A stretch of DNA of 64,000 nt from positions 3,782,001 to 3,846,000 of the forward strand of contig NZ_JAGKQQ010000001.1 in the NCBI RefSeq assembly GCF_017939745.1. The letters are read 5' to 3'. The DNA is from Gemmata palustris. Lineage in GTDB: Bacteria; Planctomycetota; Planctomycetia; Gemmatales; Gemmataceae. The translations under genes were made by a program, and so were the position numbers. Position 1 is the first letter of the stretch. The number at the start of each line of letters is the position of its first letter. Below are positions 45,833 to 55,855 of the stretch, piece after piece. The notes below the pieces were generated by a model that did no database searches, was not told the origin of the DNA, and saw only the letters and a list, made by a program, of their open reading frames with translations.

Positions 45833-48406
45833 TCAGCAGGCGGCGATGGGCGGCCCCTGGCTTTTAGTAAGTGAGTCAAGGACGGAAGTGCTGTCGCTCA
45901 CCGCCCTTCGATACAGTCCGGCCGGGTCGAGGATCAGGACGATACCGCCGTCCCCCGTAATAGTCGCCCCGCCGATGCCGTCGATCTGACCCAACTGGCG
46001 CGGCACCGGTTTTAGCACGATTTCCTGTTGCCCCTTCAATGCGTCCACGACCACGCCGAATCGTGTTCCGGCAACCGTCAGAACGACGACCGGCACGCGG
46101 TTAGTTTGTTCGCACTCGGCACGGGTCTCGACTGAGGGCGGGGGCAATCCGATCAACTGGCCCAGGGGCTTCACCGGAATGATGTCTCCCCGAAGGGCTA
46201 CCGCGCGCACGCCGCGCAACTGGTGGAACGAATCGGGTGCAACTTTTAAGGTTTCCTGCACGACGTCGATTGGCAGACCGAACGTCATCCCGCCGGCCTC
46301 GACCAGAACGACCGTCGTGACCGCAAGGGTGAGGGGAAGGGCCAATCTGATGCAGGTTCCCTGTCCCGGTTCGGACCGGATCGTGACCGACCCACCGAGG
46401 GCCGCAATGTTGTTCTTGACCACGTCCATTCCGACGCCGCGGCCGGACAGGTCGCTGACCACCTGGGCCGTACTCAGGCCGGCGGCAAAAATCAGTTGAA
46501 GTGACTCCTCGCGGGTCATCACCGCGGCCTGCTCCGCGGTGATGACGCCGGTGGACACGGCCTTCGCCTTGAGCCGTTCGGCATCGATCCCGCCGCCATC
46601 GTCCTGGATATCGATCACGATCACGTTCCCCTCGCGCCCGGCCCGGAGCGCGATCACTCCGACCTCGCGCTTGTCCGCCTCGCGGCGCGCCTGCGGCGAC
46701 TCGATCCCGTGATCGGCGGCGTTACGCACCAGGTGAACCAGCGGGTCGCTCAGGGCCTCCGCTACCTGCTTGTCGAGTTCCGTGTCCTCCCCGTGAAGTT
46801 CCAACTCGATCTGTTTGCCGAGGGTCTTGGCGACATCTCGGACGAGCCGCGGGAACCGCTGGAAAACCGTGCCGACCGGGACCATCCGCATCCCCATCGC
46901 GTTACTCTGCACGTCCCCGATGATCCGGCACACCTTGTCCACCGCGTCCTTCAGCCCGCGAGTGGTGGACCGGTCCGTTTGGAACAGGCGGTGCGCGTGA
47001 ACAAGCGAGTTGCGGGCGATGACCAGTTCGCCAGCCAGGTTCACGTATTCATCAAGTTTTCTCTGATCGACGCGCATCGTCTTCCCGCCGGGCGCCGGAC
47101 GTGCTCCGGGGCCGGCGTCGCTCGTCGCGGGTTTGACTGCCCGGGAGGGGACCGTTTCTGGCGCGGGTGGTGCATCGAGTACGGGCGGGGTCGGAGCTGC
47201 GGGCGCGGGCGCGGGTGGTGCCGCCGGGGCCGAGAAGGAATCACGGCCGCCGATAGCCGCGGCGAGCCGGTCGCGGGCGGACGTGAGGCGCGCCAGCACG
47301 GTAAGCAACTCGTCGGCCGGGGCACCGATGTCCGCTCGGCCGACGCACGCGGCCGAAGTCTTGAGCGAGGTCGCCGATCGGCGGAGCAGCGCCAGGACCG
47401 CGTTCGTGCAATCCCCCTTGGCGATCGAATTCAGCCCGTCGGTCAGTCCTTCCAAGTATTGGCTCGCGGCGTCCCGAAAGACCGTCTCGGGACTGGGGCC
47501 GGCGCCCCCGCTACTGCCGACGGATTCGGTCGCCTGCCCGCACAGTACGTCTAGCACGGCGATGAACTCGCTAAGGTCCGTTGGTCGTTCACCGGTCGGG
47601 GTCAGGGCGCCGACCATCCCCTTCAGGTGATCGACGCCCTGGAACGCGAACTCGGACGCTCCGCCGGCGAGTGGCAGGCGGCCGCTGCGGACGAGGCTCA
47701 GTACGTTCTCGAGCTTGTGGCTCAGAACGCGGATCTGGTTCAGTCCGACGTACCCGGCCGTTCCCTTGATACTGTGAACCGCCCGGAACAGGCGGTTGAT
47801 CGCGTCCGCGTGGTCGCTCTGGCCCTCCAGCTCGAGCAGCGCGCCCTCCGCCTCCTGGAGGCTGTCGGCGCTCTCGGTCGTGAACTGCGCGAGCAGGTCC
47901 GGGGCCAGCCCTTGGCCCGGGGCCGGCCAGTCCGTGGGCGGGTTCGACGGTCCGGGTTGGGGGGGGGCGGCGGACGCCCTCTCCACGGCAATGGACAGCG
48001 CGGTGCGCGCGACCTCGGCGCCCGCATCGACGGGCTCTTCGCCGGCCAATCCGAGGGCCGAGGCGAGAGCGTCCGAGGCCGCGATTAATGCCTCGGGCAG
48101 GCCGTTACTGCAAACGATCCGCCCGTCGCGGATGTCGGCCGTTGCGGCCGCGAGCGCCGCGGCGAGGCGGGCAACTAACGGTGGCCCGTATGCGGTCGCT
48201 CGGGCGAGGCAGGCGCAGTTGTCCGCGGCGGAGACCGCGGTGGCCGGGTCCGCGCGATCCTCGAGTCTCAACAAGTCGCGGGCAAGAGATTCGAGCCGGT
48301 CCGCGACTGGCCCAAGGGGGCCGACGGGGGTTCGATCGCGCGGAGTAAGAGGTTCGAGCCGCGCCGCGGCTTCGGGGAGCCCGGGGGATGATTCAGCGGG
48401 GGTCAT
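45833..48406 (-). CDS. cheA: Chemotaxis histidine kinase CheA
   Basis: An 857-residue CheA. The first 165 residues are an unusual extra helical region. HPt follows with FRAVHSIKGTAGYVGL (His211), then a Pro/Ala-rich linker with no clear P2. The dimerisation domain has MRVDQRKLDEYVNLAGELVI, the kinase core has LVHLVRNAADHGIESP, DDGGGIDAERL and SDLSGRGVGMDVVKNNI, and a CheW-like domain is at the C-terminus. It autophosphorylates on the HPt His and passes phosphate to CheY and CheB. Confidence 0.95.
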   Translation of the reverse strand: MTPAESSPGLPEAAARLEPLTPRDRTPVGPLGPVADRLESLARDLLRLEDRADPATAVSAADNCACLARATAYGPPLVARLAAALAAATADIRDGRIVCSNGLPEALIAASDALASALGLAGEEPVDAGAEVARTALSIAVERASAAPPQPGPSNPPTDWPAPGQGLAPDLLAQFTTESADSLQEAEGALLELEGQSDHADAINRLFRAVHSIKGTAGYVGLNQIRVLSHKLENVLSLVRSGRLPLAGGASEFAFQGVDHLKGMVGALTPTGERPTDLSEFIAVLDVLCGQATESVGSSGGAGPSPETVFRDAASQYLEGLTDGLNSIAKGDCTNAVLALLRRSATSLKTSAACVGRADIGAPADELLTVLARLTSARDRLAAAIGGRDSFSAPAAPPAPAPAAPTPPVLDAPPAPETVPSRAVKPATSDAGPGARPAPGGKTMRVDQRKLDEYVNLAGELVIARNSLVHAHRLFQTDRSTTRGLKDAVDKVCRIIGDVQSNAMGMRMVPVGTVFQRFPRLVRDVAKTLGKQIELELHGEDTELDKQVAEALSDPLVHLVRNAADHGIESPQARREADKREVGVIALRAGREGNVIVIDIQDDGGGIDAERLKAKAVSTGVITAEQAAVMTREESLQLIFAAGLSTAQVVSDLSGRGVGMDVVKNNIAALGGSVTIRSEPGQGTCIRLALPLTLAVTTVVLVEAGGMTFGLPIDVVQETLKVAPDSFHQLRGVRAVALRGDIIPVKPLGQLIGLPPPSVETRAECEQTNRVPVVVLTVAGTRFGVVVDALKGQQEIVLKPVPRQLGQIDGIGGATITGDGGIVLILDPAGLYRRAVSDSTSVLDSLTKSQGPPIAAC

Positions 48407-48426
48407 CGGGTTCGATCCTGGGGTGG

Positions 48427-48795
48427 TCAGCGGCCCAACAGCATGCGCACGTTGAGTAGCAGGTCGGGTGCCCGGGCGGGCTTTACCACGTACACGTTCG
48501 CCCCGGCCCGCAACCCGTTCACTCGGTCCTGCGCCTCCGCCTCGGTCGAAACCAGGATCACAGGGGTGTCCTGGTAACCGGCGGTGGTCCGGATCCGACG
48601 GGTTAGCTCCAACCCGTCCATCTTCGGCATGTTCACGTCGGACACGATCACGTCGAACCGCTCGGTCAAGAGCACCTCCAGGGCCTCGCTGCCGTTCGAG
48701 GCCTGCCGGACCTCGAACCCGCCCCCGCGGAGCATGAACGAGTGAAGGTTCCGGACCATCTCCGAGTCGTCGACCACGAGTACGCGCGTCGTCAT
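48427..48795 (-). CDS. cheY: CheY-type response regulator
   Basis: A 122-residue receiver: VLVVDDSEMVRNLHSFMLRG, IVSDVNMPKMDGLEL (phospho-acceptor), VILVSTEA and VVKPARAP. The start at 48795 overlaps the HEAT-protein stop (TAATG). It ends 20 bp before cheA, so the coupling to CheA is direct. Confidence 0.9.
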   Translation of the reverse strand: MTTRVLVVDDSEMVRNLHSFMLRGGGFEVRQASNGSEALEVLLTERFDVIVSDVNMPKMDGLELTRRIRTTAGYQDTPVILVSTEAEAQDRVNGLRAGANVYVVKPARAPDLLLNVRMLLGR

Positions 48796-49733
48796 TACCC
48801 GCCCCCTTGCGCGCCCGGCGCTCGCACGCCCGGCGGTATGTATTTCGAGTCGCCGGCCCCCTTCGCGCTCAACCGGCCGAGCACGCGAACGGCCTGCGAA
48901 TGAACCGCCCGGTCGTCCGTCGAGAGGGCCGCCCGAACCGGTCCGAGCCGGACCCGGTCCCGCAGCGCCTCGACCTCCGCCGCAGTCAGCCGTTCGGCCA
49001 CCCGGTCGAGTGCGTCCAGCGCGGTCAACGCGAGCGCCACACTCTGGTACCCGGTCGCCGCCGCGAGCGGGGCGACCGCTACGGACCCTCCGCACTCGCC
49101 GAGCGCCTGGGCAGAAACGTATGCCACGGTTTCGTCCGGGTCGCCGAGGAGCCCTATCAGCGCGGCCGTGGCGGCCGGGCCGCCGATCCGCCCGAGGCTG
49201 GTTGCGGCCGCGCAGCGCACCCACGGGTCGACGGCCAGGGCGGCCACCAGATCGGGCACCGCGCCCGGACCGCCCACCCGCCCGAGGGCGGTCGCGGCCG
49301 CGGCCGCCACGTTCGGGTCCGGGTCGCGCAGTGCCACCGGAAGAACTTTTCCGGCCCCCGGCCCGCCGATCAGTCCGAGGACGTCGAGCGCGAAGAGCCG
49401 GGCGTCCCGTTCACCGGTCAAAATCGTGTGTTCCAACGGCCCGATGGCCGCGACACCAATGCCCCGAAGGGCTTCGCTCGCGGCGTTCCGGCGAGCCGGA
49501 TTTTCGCTGCTCAGGGCCGGCAGGATTGCGGTCGCAGTTTCCTCCCCGCCGACCGCCACGAGCGCGTCCACAACCGATTCGCGGACCGCTGCCGAGGGGT
49601 CGCTCAGCGCGCTCACGAGGGCCACCACTGCGGCCGGTTCGCGCAGGTCGGCGAGGTCTTCGGCCGCGTGCCGCCGGACCGCCTCGTCCGGGTCGGTCAG
49701 ATCGCGGGTCAGCCCGGACACCACTGTCGTCAT
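48795..49733 (-). CDS. HEAT-repeat protein in the chemotaxis operon
   Basis: A 312-residue protein built of about eight HEAT/PBS-lyase-like repeats (DEAVRRHAAEDLADL, AAVRESVVDALVAVGG, PNVAAAAATALGRVGG, DETVAYVSAQALGECGG). Such repeats make a protein-binding solenoid. The gene overlaps cheR by 4 bp upstream and cheY downstream, so it is made together with them. Its partner is unknown; HEAT proteins occur in some non-motility chemosensory systems. Confidence 0.85.
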   Translation of the reverse strand: MTTVVSGLTRDLTDPDEAVRRHAAEDLADLREPAAVVALVSALSDPSAAVRESVVDALVAVGGEETATAILPALSSENPARRNAASEALRGIGVAAIGPLEHTILTGERDARLFALDVLGLIGGPGAGKVLPVALRDPDPNVAAAAATALGRVGGPGAVPDLVAALAVDPWVRCAAATSLGRIGGPAATAALIGLLGDPDETVAYVSAQALGECGGSVAVAPLAAATGYQSVALALTALDALDRVAERLTAAEVEALRDRVRLGPVRAALSTDDRAVHSQAVRVLGRLSAKGAGDSKYIPPGVRAPGAQGGG

Positions 49734-50581
49734 CGCGTTCCCCCTGGTACTGCCCGAACGACCGTCGGCTTTCGGTACATCACCCCGCCGCCCAGCGCTA
49801 CCGGCTCGAACGCCGCGCTGATGCGCCCGACCGACTCCGAGTGCCCCAGGAACACGAACCCGCCGGGCACCAGGGCGTCGTAGAAGTGCCCGAGCACCTG
49901 CTTCCGGGAGACGTCGTCGAAGTAGATCAGGACGTTCCGGCAGAACACGAAGTCGAACCCCTTTTGCTTCCGCATTCCCGCCTTGTCCATTAGATTCAGG
50001 TGTTCGAACGTGACCATCTTGCGGACCGGTTCCTTCACGCGGTACCCGGCCCGGGTCCGGGTGAAATACTCTTTCAGGTACGGCGGCGGAACGTCCTTCA
50101 CGTTCCGTTCGCCGTACTCGGCGGCCCGGGCGGTGTCGAGCACCGCGGTGTCGATGTCGGTGGCCAGCAGCCGCACCTTCCACTTCGGGAAATCGTCCAG
50201 ACAGGCGCTCAGGATGGTCGCCAGTGTGTACGGCTCGTCCCCGGTCGAGCAGCACGCGCTCCAGACGTTCAGGGTGTAGTCACGGGCCGCCCGCTTCGCC
50301 TCGGCCACCTTGGGGAGGGCGTCGTTGGCAAACGACTCGAGCTGCGGAAACTCGCGGAAGAAGTACGTCTCGTTCGTCGTCACCTGCTCGACCAGCGATT
50401 GAAACTCGCGACCGCCCGGATCCTGGTACTTCAGCATCCGGTAGTAATCCCGCGGGCTCGCGGCCCCGGTCGTGCTCACCCGGCGGGCGACGCGGGGTTG
50501 CAGGAAGGCTAGTTTCTTGTCCTCGAACATCAGTCCGGTGCGCTCGTAGAGCATGTCCCGGATCAATACGAAGTCGTCCAT
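49730..50581 (-). CDS. cheR: Chemoreceptor methyltransferase CheR
   Basis: A 283-residue methyltransferase. The helical N-terminal domain (FVLIRDMLYERTGLMFEDKK) is followed by VEQVTTNETYFFREFPQLE and a SAM-binding motif LNVWSACCSTGDEPYTLATI (Cys instead of the usual Gly-Cys). ATDIDTAVLDTARAAEYGE and FDFVFCRNVLIYFDDVSRKQ complete the fold. ATG at 50581 with a weak RBS. It would methylate receptor Glu residues, and an aromatic C-terminal pentapeptide on receptors could tether it. Confidence 0.9.
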   Translation of the reverse strand: MDDFVLIRDMLYERTGLMFEDKKLAFLQPRVARRVSTTGAASPRDYYRMLKYQDPGGREFQSLVEQVTTNETYFFREFPQLESFANDALPKVAEAKRAARDYTLNVWSACCSTGDEPYTLATILSACLDDFPKWKVRLLATDIDTAVLDTARAAEYGERNVKDVPPPYLKEYFTRTRAGYRVKEPVRKMVTFEHLNLMDKAGMRKQKGFDFVFCRNVLIYFDDVSRKQVLGHFYDALVPGGFVFLGHSESVGRISAAFEPVALGGGVMYRKPTVVRAVPGGTR

Positions 50582-50606
50582 TGAGAGATTAATTGCAGCT
50601 CCGGCG

Positions 50607-51689
50607 TCAGCGGATATTTCGAACCAGTGAAACGACCTTCGCGGTAACCGCGTCGCACGGCAGGATGTACTCCGCCCCGCCCTTGGCGATGGCCACGGCC
50701 GGCATCCCGAATACCACACACGTGCTCTCGGCCTCGGCGATAGTCCCCCCCCCGGCCTTGCGGATCGCGACCATCGCGTCCGCTCCATCGGCCCCCATAC
50801 CAGTCAGCAGTACCCCGACGATCCGAGAGCCGAAGGCCTCCAGCGCCGAGAGCATCATCACGTCCACCGACGGAGTGTGCAGCGAGTCCGACGGCTGCGT
50901 CACGTACCGGGCCATCACCCCCCCCCCGGCCCGCCGCTTGGAGAACACCATGTGCTTGCCCCCGCGGGCCACGTAGACGTGCCCGTTTAACAGCACGTCG
51001 CCGGCCTCGGCTTCCTTCACCGGTACCCGGCTGGCCTTTCCCAAGCTGCGGGCGAACGACGCCGTGAACGACTCGGGCATGTGTTGAACGATGACGACCG
51101 CGGCCGGCAGGTCCGGCGGCAGAAGCGGGATTACGTCCAAAAGGGTTTTTGGTCCACCGGTGGACACGCCGATGGCGACCACGCGGTCGGCCAGGGCCGC
51201 GGCGGTCGGGGCCGCCGGGAACACCAACTTCGGTGCGGGAGCAGCGGGCACCCGGCCGGGGCGCCGCACCCGCGCGCGGGCCGACGACTTTACCTTTGCG
51301 ATGATCTCTTGACCCTGCTGTTCGATTTCGGCGGACATCGTTCCGCCGATCTTGGGGACGAAATCCACCGCCCCGAGTTCCAGGCACTCGTAGGTGGTGA
51401 GCGCCCCTTCCTTAGTGAGCGAACTGATCATCAGCACCGGGCGCGGGAACTCGTGCATGATCGCCTGGAGCGCGGTCACCCCGTCCATCACCGGCATGTT
51501 AATGTCGAGGGTGACCACGTCCGGGTCGTGCTCCCGGACCGCGGCGACCGCCTCCGCGCCGTTCCGCGCGCTTGCCACCACCTTGATGCCCGGGTCCGAC
51601 TCCAGGATCTCGCGGATCTTCTTCCGCATGAGCGCCGAGTCGTCGGCCAGCACGACCCGGATCGGTCGGGTCGGGTCGTATGTCCTCAT
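50607..51689 (-). CDS. cheB: Chemoreceptor methylesterase CheB
   Basis: A 360-residue CheB: receiver (VVLADDSALMRKKIREILES, VTLDINMPVMDGVTAL, VPKIGG), linker, then the methylesterase with catalytic Ser in VAIGVSTGGPKTLL, His in VIVQHMPESF and Asp in VLLTGMGADGADAM. All catalytic residues are present. It removes methyl groups and deamidates receptors when phosphorylated by CheA. Confidence 0.95.
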   Translation of the reverse strand: MRTYDPTRPIRVVLADDSALMRKKIREILESDPGIKVVASARNGAEAVAAVREHDPDVVTLDINMPVMDGVTALQAIMHEFPRPVLMISSLTKEGALTTYECLELGAVDFVPKIGGTMSAEIEQQGQEIIAKVKSSARARVRRPGRVPAAPAPKLVFPAAPTAAALADRVVAIGVSTGGPKTLLDVIPLLPPDLPAAVVIVQHMPESFTASFARSLGKASRVPVKEAEAGDVLLNGHVYVARGGKHMVFSKRRAGGGVMARYVTQPSDSLHTPSVDVMMLSALEAFGSRIVGVLLTGMGADGADAMVAIRKAGGGTIAEAESTCVVFGMPAVAIAKGGAEYILPCDAVTAKVVSLVRNIR

Positions 51690-51749
51690 TTCGGTCCAGC
51701 CTTTTTGGGGAGAGTGACGGCGAGCCGGGGCGCTACCGGTCCGCGGTGG

Positions 51750-53690
51750 TTACGCCGGGAGGTCGGTCGGAGCGCCGTCGCTCTTGAGTAGCTCCTCGGC
51801 CCGCAGCAGCAGGAACATCCGGTCCCCCTTGTCCAGTTTGCCGACGCCCTCGATGATGTTGTCACCGTACCGGCTACGGACGATTGCCGGGGCCGGCTCG
51901 ATGTCCCGGCCGTGGACTCGCATTACCTCGGACACGGCGTCCACAATGATCCCGGTCTTCACGCCTTTGAAGTCCATCACCACGACGCGGGTCGCGTCCG
52001 AGTACTCCTTACTCGCAAGGTGCACCCGCTTCCGCAGGTCGATCACCGGTAGGACGTTCCCGCGCAGGTTCACAACGCCCTCGACGAACGCCGGGACGTG
52101 CGGTACCTTAGTGACTTTCTCCAGGCGGATGATTTCTTGGACCTGCATGATGTCGACCGCGAACTCTTCGTTCGCGACCTTGAAGGTCACGAGCTGGCGC
52201 TCGTCCGACTCGCCGCCCCCGACGGCCCGCCCGCGCTCGCCCGCGTCCGCCGCGCGATCGGTCAGTTGCTTCATGCTCGTCGCCTCCAATCGGGTGACCA
52301 ACTTGTCCACGGCCAGCAGCATGATGAGCCGCTTGCCCTCGTTCAGTTTGGCGATCCCGCGGAGCTGGTCCCGCCCGTCGCCGGTGCCCGCGACAATTTC
52401 CGGCGGTCCCTCGACCGAGCTCCGCGGGGCCTGCAGCACCTGATTGACCGCGTCCACGCGCAGGGCGAGCGAAATACCGTTGACGCTCACGACCAGGCAC
52501 CGCTCGTCGTCCCGGCGCGCGACCCCGACGTACATCTTCTCGAACGCGTCAGCGAGGCGGGCATGTGCCCGACGGAGCGGGCCGTCGGCTTCGTGCCGAG
52601 CGGCAAGTGCGTCCCCGGTCCCTAGCAACGCGACCGCCGCTCGCAGATGAGCGGTCGCGTCCTTCAGGGCCTCGCGGACCGGAGCTACTAGGGATTGCAA
52701 CAGCCGGTCGCTCGTGGCCATCCCTTCCTGCCCGCGTTCGAAGTCGCGCGACGCGCGGAGCAATCCCTGATCGAAATGCCCGCCGTAAGATAGGGCGAGC
52801 CGCAATTTTTCAACGATTTCGGCCTGGACCCGCTCGAACTCGCGCATCCTGATACAGAAGGCTTCCAGTTCCGCTTTCAGTGGTCGGAGCCCGAACTTGG
52901 TCCGCAGGTCCACTACCGGCAGGATCCGGTTCCGCAGACTGGCGATCCCGACGACCCCGGCCGGGGCGTTCGGGATGGTGCTGATGTTCGGCACCCGGAT
53001 GATTTCCTGAACTTCCATGATCGGGATGCCGTACTCTTCCTCCCATATCCGAAACGTGACCAGGTGCTCGTGCTCCTCGGTCGCGGCGCCCGCCGCCGCC
53101 GCCGGTCGCTCGCCCGCGGTCGCGCCGGGCGCGGCGCCCGCGTCGGTCGGCTGAGCGGGGGACTCGAGTATGGAGTTGTGATCGAGGAGCAGTACCAGGC
53201 GCTGTCCGCCGTTCAACTTCACCACGCCCTTGAGGAACCGAGCGTCCACGCTCTGGACCGCGGCCGGGGCGTCTTCCACGTCCCTCCGCTTGACGTGCAT
53301 GACCTCCCGAACGGCGTCCACGATCAGACCGGTGGGGTGCCCGTTCAGTTCGACCACCACCACGCGGTTGCTGTCCGCGGCACACGCCCCCGGCAGCCCG
53401 AACCGGGCGCGGGAGTTGATGATCGGGAGCAGGTTGCCGCGGAGATTGGCCACGCCCTCGACGTACCCCGGTGCGCGCGGCACCGGGGTGATCTTCGGGA
53501 GCCGCACGATCTCCTGGACCGCGTTGATGTCCAGCCCGAACTCGACCCCGCCGAGGACGCACGTGACCAGTTCGATGTCCTCGTCTACCGCGGCGCCGGG
53601 GATCGGGTGTTTGACGTCCGGTACGAGTTGCCCCGGGTCGCCTTCGTCTTCTCCAGCCCGTGCGGGCGCGGCGCCCTGTTGTTCCGACAT
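51750..53690 (-). CDS. Triple-domain CheW coupling protein
   Basis: A 646-residue scaffold with three CheW domains (about 35-185, 205-455, 500-635). Each has the I-x-x-V-x-EI-x-R-x-P and GV-N-LRG-N-LPVI-type motifs (VQEIVRLPKITPVPRAPGYV, VQEIIRVPNISTIPNAPAGV, VQEIIRLEKVTKVPHVPAFV). The middle domain is split by a helical insertion of about 110 residues (EIVEKLRLALSYGGHFDQGL to LADAFEKMYVGV). Multi-CheW proteins can bridge several receptors and kinases. It lies between the MCP and cheB genes. Confidence 0.9.
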   Translation of the reverse strand: MSEQQGAAPARAGEDEGDPGQLVPDVKHPIPGAAVDEDIELVTCVLGGVEFGLDINAVQEIVRLPKITPVPRAPGYVEGVANLRGNLLPIINSRARFGLPGACAADSNRVVVVELNGHPTGLIVDAVREVMHVKRRDVEDAPAAVQSVDARFLKGVVKLNGGQRLVLLLDHNSILESPAQPTDAGAAPGATAGERPAAAAGAATEEHEHLVTFRIWEEEYGIPIMEVQEIIRVPNISTIPNAPAGVVGIASLRNRILPVVDLRTKFGLRPLKAELEAFCIRMREFERVQAEIVEKLRLALSYGGHFDQGLLRASRDFERGQEGMATSDRLLQSLVAPVREALKDATAHLRAAVALLGTGDALAARHEADGPLRRAHARLADAFEKMYVGVARRDDERCLVVSVNGISLALRVDAVNQVLQAPRSSVEGPPEIVAGTGDGRDQLRGIAKLNEGKRLIMLLAVDKLVTRLEATSMKQLTDRAADAGERGRAVGGGESDERQLVTFKVANEEFAVDIMQVQEIIRLEKVTKVPHVPAFVEGVVNLRGNVLPVIDLRKRVHLASKEYSDATRVVVMDFKGVKTGIIVDAVSEVMRVHGRDIEPAPAIVRSRYGDNIIEGVGKLDKGDRMFLLLRAEELLKSDGAPTDLPA

Positions 53691-53716
53691 AGCGATTCCT
53701 CATTTCGGGGTGTGGA

Positions 53717-55669
53717 TCAGTTCTGCAGCTCGTCGCCGAGGGCCGAAATCTCCTCGACCGCCCCGGACAGTTCCTCCATCCCCTTCGCGGCCTGTTGGGC
53801 GGCGGACGACGCCTCGGTCGCGACCGCGCTCCCCTCCTCGGCCGCCTTGGCGATCTGTTGAACCGCTGCGGCCGCCGTCTGGATGGCGAGCAGTGCTTGG
53901 TCTTGCCCGGTCTTGATCTCCACAACCCCGCGCCGGACCTCGTTGAAGTCGGCCGCGATTCGCTCCAAGTCGGCGGCCGTCTTCTTCGCCTTCGGAACTT
54001 CGGCCGCGGCGTTCCGCCCGGACGCGGCGATGTCCCCGGCGACGGCGGCGATCTGCTGCTGGATGTTCCGCACCAGGTCCTTGATCTTGTCCGCGTTCTC
54101 GCTCGACTCCCCGGCCAGGTTGCGGACGTCGGCCGCGACCACGGCGAACCCGCGCCCGTACTCGCCGGCCCGGGCCGCTTCGATCCCGCCGTTCACCGCG
54201 AGCAGGTTCGTCTGGATGGTGACGTTCACGATCGCGTCCACGATCTTGTCGATCATCCGGGTGCGGCCCTCCAGGGCCTTGATGCTGGCCGCCGATTTGG
54301 CCGACGCCTCGGCCGCCTCGACGATCCCGTGAACCATGGCCTCGACCCCGGCCTTATTCTCGGCCAAGAGTTTGACCAGCGCGTCGGCCCGGTCCATCGA
54401 TTCGGTCGCTTTTTGCTGCATCGAGCGGGCGGCCGACTCGATCTGCTTGGCCGCGGCCCCGCACTGGTTGGTCGCCCCGGCCTGGACCTCGGCCCCCTTG
54501 GCGATCTGTTGGATCGCGGCCATGATCTGACCGGACGACGCGTTGACCTCCTGGACCGTGGCCGACAGCTCCTCGGCCGCGGCCGCCAACTCCTCACTGG
54601 ACTTCTCCGAGTTGGTCGAGGTCTTCAGGTCCTCCGCCATCCCGCTGAGACTATCGGCCCCCTTGGTCATTTCCTCCAGCGCCTTGGCCTGCTCGCCGAC
54701 GGCCTTGCTGGCCTCCTCGGCGGCTGCACTGGCCTCCTCGGCCGCGCTGGCGACCGCCTGAGTCCCCTGCTGGAACTGCTCGGCCCCGGTCGCAGATTCC
54801 TTGGCGTTCTCGTTGACCGCCACGCACGCCCGCTGCAGTTCGGCGGTCTCGGTCGTCACCTGCTTCAGGTCGGCGGTGATCTTCTTCGCCTTCTCGGCCT
54901 CCTCGGCCGCGGCCTTGCCGGACCGCTCCACGTCGGCCGCGACCAGCTTCACGTCGGCCTGGATCTTCTCCACCAGATCGCGGATGTTCCGGGCCGACTT
55001 CTCGCTCGTCTCGGCCAGGTTCCGCACCTCGTCGGCGACGACCGCGAACCCCTTGCCGTGCTGCCCGGCGCGGGCCGCCTCGATAGCGGCGTTCAGGGCA
55101 AGCAAGTTGGTCTGGTCCGCGATCCGCACGACCGCTTCGACGATGTTCCCGATCTCACTGCTCTGTTGCTCCAGCTCCCCGATCAACCGGGCCGACTCCA
55201 TGTTCGCCTTGGCCGACGCCCCGACCCCCAGGATGACCAACTCGATGTCCGCCCCGGCCGCACGGACCATCTCCTGAATGTTGGTCACCTTGCGCTGCGA
55301 CTGCTGGGCGGCGGCGACCGCCTGGGTCGCCGCCGCGTTGATCTCCTCGATCGCCGCCAAGCAGCTCTCGGCGGCCTTTGACGATTCGACCGCGCCGCTG
55401 GCGATTTGTTCCATTTGCCGCTCGAGCTGGGTGACCGCGGCGCTCGCCTCGGTCACGCCCGCCGCGAGTTGCTCGGTCGCGGTCGCGATGCGCTCGGACG
55501 CTTGCTGCCGCTTGGCCGCGGTCCGGGCCGCGACTTTCTCCTTCGCTCGGTCGCGGGCCTGGTCCCGCTGGCGCGGCGCGTCCGCTTCACTGATCGTAGG
55601 GGCGAACCGGTTGGGCGGGCCGCCGTGCCCGTTGTTCGGGGAGCCGTTCGAGGGAGCGAGCCGAGCCAT
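53717..55669 (-). CDS. Soluble chemoreceptor with two signalling tips
   Basis: A 650-residue MCP without membrane segments or a sensor domain. It has two complete MA signalling hairpins: tip 1 [20 protein letters not shown] (about 220) and tip 2 [20 protein letters not shown] (about 505), joined by coiled coils. Usual receptors have one tip per chain, so one polypeptide could cross-link two array sites. RBS AGAGG precedes the ATG at 55669. It is the first gene of the leftward che operon and faces the AT-rich island. Confidence 0.9.
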   Translation of the reverse strand: MARLAPSNGSPNNGHGGPPNRFAPTISEADAPRQRDQARDRAKEKVAARTAAKRQQASERIATATEQLAAGVTEASAAVTQLERQMEQIASGAVESSKAAESCLAAIEEINAAATQAVAAAQQSQRKVTNIQEMVRAAGADIELVILGVGASAKANMESARLIGELEQQSSEIGNIVEAVVRIADQTNLLALNAAIEAARAGQHGKGFAVVADEVRNLAETSEKSARNIRDLVEKIQADVKLVAADVERSGKAAAEEAEKAKKITADLKQVTTETAELQRACVAVNENAKESATGAEQFQQGTQAVASAAEEASAAAEEASKAVGEQAKALEEMTKGADSLSGMAEDLKTSTNSEKSSEELAAAAEELSATVQEVNASSGQIMAAIQQIAKGAEVQAGATNQCGAAAKQIESAARSMQQKATESMDRADALVKLLAENKAGVEAMVHGIVEAAEASAKSAASIKALEGRTRMIDKIVDAIVNVTIQTNLLAVNGGIEAARAGEYGRGFAVVAADVRNLAGESSENADKIKDLVRNIQQQIAAVAGDIAASGRNAAAEVPKAKKTAADLERIAADFNEVRRGVVEIKTGQDQALLAIQTAAAAVQQIAKAAEEGSAVATEASSAAQQAAKGMEELSGAVEEISALGDELQN

Positions 55670-55855
55670 GTGCGTGCCTCTGAAATAAGTTCCGAGCGGC
55701 ACCGGCGTTCCGGTGCGAACAAAGCGTGGGGATGGGGACAGGGAAACGAGGACGTGCCGGTGCGTCGCCCGGCTGAATCCGCTTGCTAAGAGGTCCGCTG
55801 GGGTTGCAGCGGTGCGCTCGCGGCGAGATGACCGACTCTAGGACACTGTATTCAG

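Noticed and set aside
53795..55381. Long + strand frame (528 codons)
   Set aside because: Antisense of the double-tip MCP; the Leu/Gly/Arg repetition reflects the coiled-coil codons of the other strand.
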